This document shows, in pieces, positions 1 to 5,100 of a DNA stretch of 7,322 nucleotides. A model generated the notes under the pieces. It was not told the DNA's origin and ran no database searches. It saw only the letters and a program-made list of their open reading frames with translations. This DNA comes from Bacilli bacterium (GTDB taxonomy: Bacteria; Bacillota_I; Bacilli_A; RF39; UBA660): the NCBI GenBank assembly GCA_028708945.1, contig JAQVXV010000031.1, positions 1 to 7,322 on the forward strand. Direction: 5' to 3'. A program made the position numbers and the translations under genes. The number at the start of each line of letters is the position of its first letter. The stretch's first letter is position 1.

Positions 1-458
1 TTTGATAAAACTACTGTTTTTTTACTAAATTCCTTTAATAATTTTTGATATTTTAAATCATCTTTTTCAAATTTATCACTTAATTTAAACATTGTTTTAA
101 CTGTTTTAAAAGAAGGCGAATACTTTCTTTTTTCTATTCCTATTTTTTGCTTTATAAACCTATTTAAAATCCTCATATTTCTTTTAAAATGAGAAACCTT
201 TAAATAAACAATTACATCTGCAGATGTTAAAATATTATATGCTATATCAGAATATGAACCTTCTATTATCCAAGAATCACCTTTAATTAATTCTTTAATA
301 ATTTCTTCTTGTTCTTCTTTAGTTCTTTTGATACCTTTATTTCCATCATTGTGGACAATCGAATCAAAATCAAAGCACGGTATATTAGTTCTATTCGATA
401 AAGTACGGGCTAAAGTACTCTTACCAGTTGCAACTATTCCCGTTATATATATTTTCAT
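1..458 (-). CDS. P-loop nucleotide kinase-like protein (topology-modulation/FlaR-like), 3' end outside window
   Basis: An open frame of 152 codons runs from an ATG at 458 to the window edge with no stop, so the C-terminus is missing. The start is set by an AGGTGAT ribosome binding site a few bases upstream. Residues 7-15 form a Walker A loop (GIVATGKST, pattern GxxxxGKST), preceded by a beta strand MKIYIT. Asp30 and Asp32 follow in FDFD, and WIIEGSY lies at 63-69. The hydrophobic DVIVYL strand at 81-86 and the basic stretch after it fit the lid region. This layout matches small NMP-kinase-like ATPases often annotated as DNA topology modulation protein or AAA family ATPase; those are usually about 170-180 residues, so most of the protein is probably visible. 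The substrate is unknown. It begins 19 bases after the stop of the upstream phosphotransferase gene, so both are probably on one transcript. Confidence 0.8.
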   Translation of the reverse strand, partial: MKIYITGIVATGKSTLARTLSNRTNIPCFDFDSIVHNDGNKGIKRTKEEQEEIIKELIKGDSWIIEGSYSDIAYNILTSADVIVYLKVSHFKRNMRILNRFIKQKIGIEKRKYSPSFKTVKTMFKLSDKFEKDDLKYQKLLKEFSKKTVVLS

Positions 459-477
459 TTTATCACCTATTTTTATA

Positions 478-1287
478 TTAAATATTATTACTTATATAAT
501 GTCCATAATTACTTCTTAAATTATTCCATATTTTAACATATTCATCAGTATCTTCTGGATGATATTTTATACTTCTGTTTATTCTATTGTATAAAACAAC
601 AAATAAAAGCGCCATTATTTTTTTAGGATTCTCGTGAGTTATTTCTAATATCTCCTCAACTGTTATATTAGAAATTATATCCACATTTGATACTAAACCG
701 AATAGAAAATCATACATATAATCTCCTACTAATCCCTGTGGATCAATAACCCCTATTAATATATCGTTTTCTTCTACAAAATTATGTGTTCCGAAGTCTC
801 CATGCAATAATCTTGACTTAAAGCGGAAACTCTCTAAACCATTAACACACTTCATAACAAAGACATAATCATCTTCGTTTAATGCAGTTTTAAAACGACT
901 ACTTTCTAATTCAATTTTTAAAAACTCTGTCCATTTTGAATGTAATTCATTTAAATAACCATATCCAACAATATTACTTATTTGATAACGACTTGTAATA
1001 TTAAATAAACTTCTCATCAATTCTTTTGGTTTATTAACTCTTTTCATCATATTACCTTTAATATATTTATAGATATTGAAATTTTTACCACGATAAATTA
1101 AATTTTGAAACACTGAATTTTTACTAGCATTTAAAAACGCTGCTTCGCTATCTAATCCATCATTCATTTTTAATAAATAAATATTATTAATTAGAAATAC
1201 TTTACTTGACGTTCCATCTTTAAACTCATGAACTGATTTTATTTTGATATTTAACTTTTCCGAAATTTCTTCATATATTTCTCTCAT
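478..1287 (-). CDS. Phosphotransferase of the aminoglycoside/choline kinase-like family
   Basis: This 269-residue protein has the bilobal kinase-like fold of the APH/choline kinase superfamily. Residues 162-168 give HGDFGTHN-type HxDxxxxN (catalytic-loop Asp164, metal-binding Asn168). GVIDPQ at 179-184 supplies the metal-binding Asp182 equivalent to the DFG aspartate. Lys40 in YLLK is a plausible N-lobe ATP lysine. No signal peptide or membrane segment is seen, so it is probably cytosolic and transfers the gamma-phosphate of ATP to a small hydroxylated molecule. The family covers antibiotic-inactivating enzymes and metabolic kinases, and the substrate cannot be read from sequence, so a resistance role should not be assumed. 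The ATG at 1287 has AGGTGAG upstream and lies about 12 bases downstream of the expected transcription start of a consensus promoter. The downstream P-loop kinase starts 19 bases after its stop. Confidence 0.85.
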   Translation of the reverse strand: MREIYEEISEKLNIKIKSVHEFKDGTSSKVFLINNIYLLKMNDGLDSEAAFLNASKNSVFQNLIYRGKNFNIYKYIKGNMMKRVNKPKELMRSLFNITSRYQISNIVGYGYLNELHSKWTEFLKIELESSRFKTALNEDDYVFVMKCVNGLESFRFKSRLLHGDFGTHNFVEENDILIGVIDPQGLVGDYMYDFLFGLVSNVDIISNITVEEILEITHENPKKIMALLFVVLYNRINRSIKYHPEDTDEYVKIWNNLRSNYGHYISNNI

Positions 1288-1305
1288 AACTCACCTACTA
1301 TATTA

Positions 1306-1334
1306 ATTATAGTTTATTTAAACAATTTTGACAA
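1306..1334 (-). promoter_or_regulatory. Sigma-A type promoter for the phosphotransferase operon
   Basis: Reading the minus strand, TTGTCA (1334-1329) and TATAAT (1311-1306) are separated by exactly 17 bases: a 5/6 -35 and a perfect -10. The expected start point is near 1299, leaving a short leader that just includes the AGGTGAG ribosome binding site before the ATG at 1287. The -35 box lies directly beside the terminator of the upstream rpsU-yqeY operon. Confidence 0.8.
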
Positions 1335-1335
1335 G

Positions 1336-1355
1336 AAAAAAAGCCTTTTGGCTTT
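1336..1355 (-). terminator. Intrinsic terminator of the rpsU-yqeY operon
   Basis: On the minus strand AAAGCC (1355-1350), a four-base AAAA loop and GGCTTT (1345-1340) form a 6-bp stem followed by a T run. The hairpin overlaps the yqeY stop codon (1354-1356) by two bases, so termination follows immediately after translation ends. Confidence 0.8.
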
Positions 1356-1797
1356 ATAAGTTACTTAACTTTTCTTTTACTAATTTGCTAACTAATCCCA
1401 TATCAGCTTTTCCTTTTACTTTCGGAGTAATGTTTCCCATTACTGCTCCCATATCAGAAGGCCCTTTAGGATTAACGGTTTCAATAGTTTCCATAATTAG
1501 TGATAGAATTTCTTCTTCACCCATTTGTACTGGCATATATCGATTTAATATTTCAATCTCTTTTTCAGTTTTTGAAACTAAATCTTCTCTATTACCTTTT
1601 TCAAACTCAACTATAGATTCCTTACGAGTTTTAATTTGACGACTTAAAATAACTATTACTTCTTCATCAGTTAATTCTTTTTTTAATTTTATTTCTTCTA
1701 ACTGAATAGACCCTTTAACCATTCTTAATGTTTCAAGAGTTTCTTTATCTTTAGTCTTCATAGCCGCTATAATGTCTGCGTATATTTTATTTTTAAT
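1354..1797 (-). CDS. yqeY: GatB/YqeY-domain protein, probable AUU start
   Basis: The protein matches the YqeY family along its whole length. Visible landmarks are the AMKTKDKE segment near the start, TLRMVK, a basic/acidic helical middle with LSRQIKTRKES, RYMPVQM, and the family-typical C-terminal GPSDMGAVMG and PKVKGKADMG. The role is unclear; the domain is shared with the C-terminal tRNA-binding part of GatB amidotransferase and is often encoded next to rpsU, as here. For the start: a GTG at 1827 lies inside rpsU and has no ribosome binding site. A strong AGGAG (1809-1805) instead sits seven bases before an ATT codon at 1797-1795. Starting at ATT gives 147 residues, the usual family length, and an N-terminus that aligns with relatives. 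If AUU is not used, the GTG would give 157 residues. The ribosome binding site overlaps the rpsU stop codon. Confidence 0.88.
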   Translation of the reverse strand: MKNKIYADIIAAMKTKDKETLETLRMVKGSIQLEEIKLKKELTDEEVIVILSRQIKTRKESIVEFEKGNREDLVSKTEKEIEILNRYMPVQMGEEEILSLIMETIETVNPKGPSDMGAVMGNITPKVKGKADMGLVSKLVKEKLSNL

Positions 1798-1804
1798 AGT
1801 ATCA

Positions 1805-1809
1805 CTCCT
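1805..1809 (-). promoter_or_regulatory. Ribosome binding site that decides the yqeY start
   Basis: AGGAG on the minus strand overlaps the TAG stop of rpsU (1810-1808). It is spaced seven bases from the ATT codon at 1797-1795. No ATG, GTG or TTG lies at a workable distance downstream in the yqeY frame; the next ATG is 35 bases on and would remove the conserved first helix. Confidence 0.65.
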
Positions 1810-2002
1810 AGAAATTAGTTTTTTCACGACGGTGGCTATTTTTAATAGCTTCTTTTTTTGCTATTCTTTTTTTAACTCCTGGTTTAACATATCCTTCTTG
1901 TCTTTCACGGATTGTTTTAAGGGAGCCGTCTTTAGCATTTTTTTGTTTAAACGTTCTTAAAGCACCATCAACGTTGCCATTGCGCACTACAACTTTTGTC
2001 AT
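1808..2002 (-). CDS. rpsU: 30S ribosomal protein S21
   Basis: S21 is a small, very basic protein of the 30S subunit that contacts the 16S rRNA 3' region and supports translation initiation. The 64-residue product starts MTKVVVRNG, followed by the family core GALRTFKQ, an RERQEGYVKPGVKKR segment and a lysine/arginine-rich tail. It is a little longer than the usual 57-58 residues because of a C-terminal extension ending REKTNF. The ATG at 2002 is preferred over an in-frame TTG at 2005: the GGGAGGG ribosome binding site is seven bases from the ATG and only four from the TTG. yqeY follows, with its ribosome binding site overlapping the rpsU stop codon. Confidence 0.95.
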   Translation of the reverse strand: MTKVVVRNGNVDGALRTFKQKNAKDGSLKTIRERQEGYVKPGVKKRIAKKEAIKNSHRREKTNF

Positions 2003-2033
2003 CAATAATCCCTCCCTTCATATATCCGTATGT

Positions 2034-2062
2034 ATTATAACACTTATTTATTTATTTTTCAA
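2034..2062 (-). promoter_or_regulatory. Sigma-A type promoter for rpsU-yqeY
   Basis: On the minus strand TTGAAA (2062-2057) and a perfect TATAAT (2039-2034) are separated by 17 bases, with an extended TG-like context (GTGT) just before the -10. It points at rpsU, leaving a leader of about 25 bases that contains GGGAGGG. This strength fits a ribosomal protein operon. Confidence 0.85.
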
Positions 2063-2162
2063 CATTAAATAATAACAGAATTAATAATTAATTTAAGTTT
2101 TTTACCTTTTTTAAAGGATTTAGGACTTATTTTAAGAATGATATTAACAAGGAAGTGATAAA
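2063..2162 (+). other. Leader region of the bacteriocin locus; no clear promoter
   Basis: This stretch lies between the rpsU promoter and the transporter start and must hold the plus-strand promoter of the locus unless one lies elsewhere. It is almost all A/T and no convincing -35/-10 pair was found; weak TTAGGA with TATTAA (2120-2147) would put the start point inside the ribosome binding site. There is a palindrome CCTTT-TTT-AAAGG at 2105-2117 and a smaller one, TTAAT-A-ATTAA, at 2081-2091. Either could be an operator, but nothing here shows it. AAGGAAGTGAT (2149-2159) is a near-perfect extended ribosome binding site for the TTG at 2163. Confidence 0.4.
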
Positions 2163-4226
2163 TTGTTTAAAAAGTTTCCTTTTGTGAAACAGGAAGACTC
2201 TAAAGATTGTGGTCCAGTATGTTTGCAAATGATTATTAAATATTATAATGGTTATGTCAACTTAGAAGAAATCAGAAACTTGTCTAAAACTAATCGGTCA
2301 GGTACAAATGCCTATAATCTAATTGCATGTGCAAAAGAAATAGGTTTTAAAGCATATGGCATTAAAGGTGAACTAAATGAAATCGAAGAAGATATAATTC
2401 TACCTTGTATTGCACATGTTGTAATCGATAAAAAAATGAATCATTTTGTCGTTGTTACTAATATAGATTATAAAAGACAAAAAATTATCATTGCAGACCC
2501 TAATATGGGAATAAAAAAGATCAATTTTAAAAATTTCAATGATATTTCTAGCAAAAATTTTATTATTATGTATCCTATAAAAAAGATTCCCCTTATAAAA
2601 GAAAAATCATTGTTAAATTTTTCATTATCCATTATAAGAAATTTTAAAAAAGATATGTTAATAATCTCTTTACTTTCAATATTGTTGATAATATTTTCAA
2701 TCACCTCTTCATTTTATTATAAATTTATTATTGATAATATGAATTCAAAAGGTCAGGTAATTACTATTGGAATCTTATTTTTATTAATTTTTTTAATTAA
2801 AAATATCACAATTTTCTTTAGAAATAAAACTTTAGTTTTATTAAATCAAAAAATTGATTTAGAAATTACTTCTAATAGTTTTAAACAAATTTTGTCCCTT
2901 CCTTATTCTTATTTCAAAGATCATACAACCGGCGACGTCATATCTCGAATGAATGATCTTTCGAATATTAAAGAAGTTATCAGTAAAGTATCACTTTCCA
3001 TATTTATGGATTTACCACTCTCGGTATTTTCTTTTGTTATTCTTTATTCTATAAGCTCTGAATTATTTTCTATTGTTTTCATTATTGTAATTTTATATTT
3101 CATAATCATATTTTTATTTAAAAAAATATTTACCTATTATATTGATGTAACTCAAAAAAATAGAGCTACCGTAACCTCTTATATAGTTGAAAATATAAAA
3201 GGCTTTGAAACTGTTAAAGGTTTAAATATTGAATCTAAAGTCAATAAGATTTTTAAAGATAAATATAATAAATTATTAACAAACTCCTTTAAACTAGAAA
3301 ACCATTATATAACTCAGATGTTTTTAAAAGAGTTGATAAATGATATTGGTGTCCTTTTAATTATAAGTATTGGTTCTATCTTAGTGTTAAAAAATACGAT
3401 TTCATTAGGAACATTGCTAACTTTTAATACCATTATGTTTTACTTTTTAGACCCAATTAAAAATATTATTGATTTAGATAGTACTATAAAAGAGGCTAAC
3501 AATTCATTAAAAAGAATTTTATATATTTTAAAAGACAACATTGAAAACGGCATAATAGATAAAAAACTCGATGGCTCAATTCAGTTTAAAAATCTAACCT
3601 TTAACTATGACAATAAGAATATAATCAAAAACGTGAATTTTAAAATTAAAAAAAGTAGTAAAGTAATGATCGTCGGTCCTAGTGGATGTGGAAAATCAAG
3701 TATTTTAAAGATACTACTAAAATATTATCCAATTGAACGTGGACAAGCTTATATTGATGATGTCGATATAAATGACTATAAAAGCATCTGTTTAAAGAAA
3801 AACATCGCCTATATCTCCCAAAACGAAAATTTATATACTGATACTTTATATAACAACTTAAATATTTCAAGTGATAATAAGGATAAAATATTAAATATTT
3901 CTAAAATATGTTATGTTGATGAAATAATTAAAGGTACCCTCGGTTATAATACACTGATTGAGGAAGACGGTTTTAATATTTCTGGGGGCCAAAAACAAAG
4001 AATTATTTTAGCAAGAACTCTACTTAGAAATTTTCAAATATTATTTATCGATGAAGGACTAAATGAAATAGATTGCAACTTAGAAAGAAAAATTTTAAAA
4101 AATATTTTTAAATTATTCAATAACAAAACAATAATAATAATATCACATAGACTAGAAAATATGGATTTATATGATCAAGTAATAAACCTTAAAAACCATC
4201 AAGTTATTATGAGGAAAAACAATTGA
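2163..4226 (+). CDS. Peptidase-containing ABC transporter (C39, bacteriocin processing and export)
   Basis: This 687-residue protein has the full peptidase-containing ABC transporter layout. Such transporters cut double-glycine leaders on the cytoplasmic side and export the mature peptide through the membrane. The N-terminal C39 cysteine peptidase (about 1-140) has Gln10, Cys16 in KDCGP, His94 in NHFVVV and Asp112 in ADP, so the catalytic set is complete. The membrane domain (about 150-450) has several hydrophobic helices, around 164-190, 200-219, 283-320 and 395-430. The ATPase domain has Walker A GPSGCGKS (505-512), Q-loop Gln553, signature ISGGQKQR (606-613), Walker B ILFIDE (626-631) and H-loop His662. 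Nothing essential is missing. The start is TTG, fixed by AAGGAAGTGAT upstream and by the position of the C39 domain. Its TGA overlaps the TTG start of the next gene. The two GG-leader peptides downstream are the expected substrates. It is noticeably AT-richer than alaS. Confidence 0.95.
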   Translation: MFKKFPFVKQEDSKDCGPVCLQMIIKYYNGYVNLEEIRNLSKTNRSGTNAYNLIACAKEIGFKAYGIKGELNEIEEDIILPCIAHVVIDKKMNHFVVVTNIDYKRQKIIIADPNMGIKKINFKNFNDISSKNFIIMYPIKKIPLIKEKSLLNFSLSIIRNFKKDMLIISLLSILLIIFSITSSFYYKFIIDNMNSKGQVITIGILFLLIFLIKNITIFFRNKTLVLLNQKIDLEITSNSFKQILSLPYSYFKDHTTGDVISRMNDLSNIKEVISKVSLSIFMDLPLSVFSFVILYSISSELFSIVFIIVILYFIIIFLFKKIFTYYIDVTQKNRATVTSYIVENIKGFETVKGLNIESKVNKIFKDKYNKLLTNSFKLENHYITQMFLKELINDIGVLLIISIGSILVLKNTISLGTLLTFNTIMFYFLDPIKNIIDLDSTIKEANNSLKRILYILKDNIENGIIDKKLDGSIQFKNLTFNYDNKNIIKNVNFKIKKSSKVMIVGPSGCGKSSILKILLKYYPIERGQAYIDDVDINDYKSICLKKNIAYISQNENLYTDTLYNNLNISSDNKDKILNISKICYVDEIIKGTLGYNTLIEEDGFNISGGQKQRIILARTLLRNFQILFIDEGLNEIDCNLERKILKNIFKLFNNKTIIIISHRLENMDLYDQVINLKNHQVIMRKNN

Positions 4227-4645
4227 TCAATAATAAAAATTATTCATATATAGTCTATTACCTATTTATACTAACTTTTTTATTAATATTTTTGACATTT
4301 TTTTGTGTTTTTTATAAATACAATCCAATTTCCAATTATACAGGTCAAATTATAAAAAAGGAGGATGAGTACAATGTTCATGTATATGTTCCGTATCATA
4401 GTTGCAGTGATATTAAAAATGAGTCCTTGGTAATTGATAGTAAAAAATATCAATATTCCATTATCGAAATTAAAGATGGTTATTATTTAGATGATAATCT
4501 AAATAAATATTACGAAGTTATAATCTATGTTGATTTAGATAAACAACATTTGATTAACAACAATATTATCGATATAGGTTTTGTTTTAAATAAAACAACA
4601 TTATATCAAGAATTAAAAAAATTAATGAAAGGATGGCTAATATGA
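4223..4645 (+). CDS. Small single-helix accessory protein of the bacteriocin exporter
   Basis: This 140-residue protein has one membrane helix (about 9-30) after a short cytoplasmic N-terminus, then a strand-rich domain of about 110 residues. The YTGQI segment at 39-43 and the NVHVYVP strand at 51-57 recall the region after the membrane helix in HlyD/ComB-type fusion proteins. The end of the protein (VLNKTTLYQELKKL, 121-134) recalls their C-terminal tail. The long coiled-coil and lipoyl parts of those proteins, which normally exceed 400 residues, are absent. Its position directly after the transporter fits an accessory role in export, but this assignment is inference; an immunity role is possible. 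The start is TTG at 4223, overlapping the transporter TGA, with GAGG (4211-4214) eight bases upstream. The stop overlaps the ATG of the first peptide. Confidence 0.75.
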   Translation: MINNKNYSYIVYYLFILTFLLIFLTFFCVFYKYNPISNYTGQIIKKEDEYNVHVYVPYHSCSDIKNESLVIDSKKYQYSIIEIKDGYYLDDNLNKYYEVIIYVDLDKQHLINNNIIDIGFVLNKTTLYQELKKLMKGWLI

Positions 4646-4689
4646 AAAGATTAAACAAAGAAGAACTTATCAATATTAAAGGTGGAATA
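4642..4689 (+). repeat. Leader-coding repeat, copy 1
   Basis: The first 16 codons of peptide 1 match the first 16 codons of peptide 2 at 38 of 48 bases by hand count. Shared residues are Met1, Leu4-Asn5-Lys6, Glu8-Leu9-Ile10, Ile12-Lys13-Gly14-Gly15-Ile16. Some differences are synonymous (ATC/ATT), so the leader is kept at the protein level, as expected for two substrates of one peptidase. It points to an old gene duplication or recombination of cassettes. Confidence 0.8.
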
Positions 4690-4782
4690 TCTTTTAAAGT
4701 TGCCCTTTGTCTTGGTGCTGCTTTTGTATTTATCATCGGTGTTTTCGATGGATATATTAGACCGTTAAGGTGCAATAAATGA
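4642..4782 (+). CDS. Double-glycine leader bacteriocin-like peptide 1
   Basis: This 46-residue precursor has a 15-residue leader ending LINIKGG, with the Leu-4/Ile and hydrophobic spacing typical of C39 substrates (Leu4, Leu9, Ile12, Gly14, Gly15). Cleavage after Gly15 would release 31 residues. The mature part is a hydrophobic helix (about 18-34) with GxxxG at 33-37 (GVFDG), then a polar tail with Arg40 and a near-terminal cysteine. Cys23 and Cys44 could form a disulfide. It looks like one half of a two-peptide (class IIb) bacteriocin, though a signalling role cannot be excluded. There is no modification enzyme nearby, so it is probably unmodified. The ATG overlaps the TGA of the preceding gene; AAAGGATGG lies about eight bases upstream. 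Confidence 0.88.
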   Translation: MKRLNKEELINIKGGISFKVALCLGAAFVFIIGVFDGYIRPLRCNK

Positions 4783-4826
4783 GAGTGTTAAACAAAAACG
4801 AACTTATTGACATCAAAGGTGGAATA
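4779..4826 (+). repeat. Leader-coding repeat, copy 2
   Basis: Second copy of the 48-base leader-coding sequence, 137 bases downstream of the first. The similarity stops soon after the double-glycine codons, and the mature parts differ in length and composition. Confidence 0.8.
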
Positions 4827-4946
4827 AATTTAACTGGCACTTTAATATCATCAATTATTAAAGGTGTAAATACTTTCTTAGACCTCGGTCGAAGTTTAGG
4901 TAGTTCGCTAAGAAGAAGTTTTAGTGGTAAAACATGTCCAGCTTAA
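4779..4946 (+). CDS. Double-glycine leader bacteriocin-like peptide 2
   Basis: This 55-residue precursor has a 15-residue leader ending LIDIKGG, nearly the same as in peptide 1. Cleavage after Gly15 gives 40 residues. The mature part begins with a moderately hydrophobic, serine/threonine-rich helix (about 18-34), then GxxxG at 37-41 (GRSLG), a basic patch with Arg45-Arg46 and a Cys53 third from the end. A less hydrophobic, cationic partner next to a very hydrophobic peptide is the pattern of two-peptide class IIb bacteriocins, where GxxxG motifs pack the two helices in the target membrane. Its ATG overlaps the TGA of peptide 1, with AAGGTG (4767-4772) six bases upstream, so the two are probably made in matched amounts. 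No family name is recognised with certainty. Confidence 0.88.
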   Translation: MRVLNKNELIDIKGGINLTGTLISSIIKGVNTFLDLGRSLGSSLRRSFSGKTCPA

Positions 4947-5086
4947 TTAAATATAAAAATTGGTTTTTCTTATTGATTACACTTATATCTTTACCATTAT
5001 TTAACTTAATGACAAAGATTATATTTGATTCGGGAAAAATAGTAGGCAGTTTTATTAGAATTGCCATAGAAAAAGGAATTTGTTAA
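4934..5086 (+). CDS. Small membrane peptide resembling mature peptide 2; candidate immunity peptide
   Basis: This 50-residue frame starts 13 bases inside peptide 2. A basic N-terminus (Lys6, Lys8) precedes a membrane helix at about 9-26, so it has no GG leader and should stay in the producing cell's membrane, with the C-terminal part next to it. That part resembles mature peptide 2: DSGKIVGSFIR (32-42) against DLGRSLGSSLR, with TLIS earlier in both (16-19 and 21-24) and a terminal cysteine. It has GxxxG at 34-38. The place at the end of a bacteriocin operon suggests self-protection, perhaps by helix mimicry; a leaderless third peptide is the alternative. The ribosome binding site is weak (AGTGG), so translation probably depends on coupling to peptide 2. 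The last codons form the left arm of a terminator hairpin, and its stop overlaps the alaS stop on the other strand. No homolog is recognised. Confidence 0.65.
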   Translation: MSSLIKYKNWFFLLITLISLPLFNLMTKIIFDSGKIVGSFIRIAIEKGIC

Positions 5087-5100
5087 AATTCCTCTTTTTT
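5070..5100. terminator. Two-way terminator between bacteriocin locus and alaS
   Basis: GGAATTT (5075-5081), a four-base loop and AAATTCC (5086-5092) form a 7-bp stem. A T-rich run follows on the plus strand (5093-5100) and AAAAA (5070-5074) supplies the T run on the minus strand. It can serve both converging transcripts. Both stop codons (5084-5086 plus strand, 5085-5083 minus strand) lie in or beside the loop. Confidence 0.75.

Noticed and set aside
328..519. Plus-strand open frame opposite the P-loop kinase gene
   Set aside because: It is the antisense of the Walker A region and the gap behind it, with no ribosome binding site or family likeness.
478..1287. Calling the phosphotransferase an aminoglycoside resistance gene
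   Set aside because: The motifs place it only in the broad APH/choline kinase superfamily; nothing in the sequence or context shows an antibiotic substrate.
1354..1827. yqeY starting at GTG 1827
   Set aside because: It overlaps rpsU by 20 bases, has no ribosome binding site and adds residues not expected for the family; the ATT at 1797 fits better.
1808..2005. rpsU starting at TTG 2005
   Set aside because: The ribosome binding site is too close (four bases); the ATG at 2002 has normal spacing and gives the expected MTKVVV start.
2120..2147. TTAGGA / TATTAA as the promoter of the bacteriocin locus
   Set aside because: Both boxes are poor matches and the expected transcript start would fall inside the ribosome binding site.
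4566..4775. Minus-strand open frame opposite the accessory protein and peptide 1
   Set aside because: It lies opposite clear coding sequence with a coupled start and leader, and shows no recognisable protein features or start signal.
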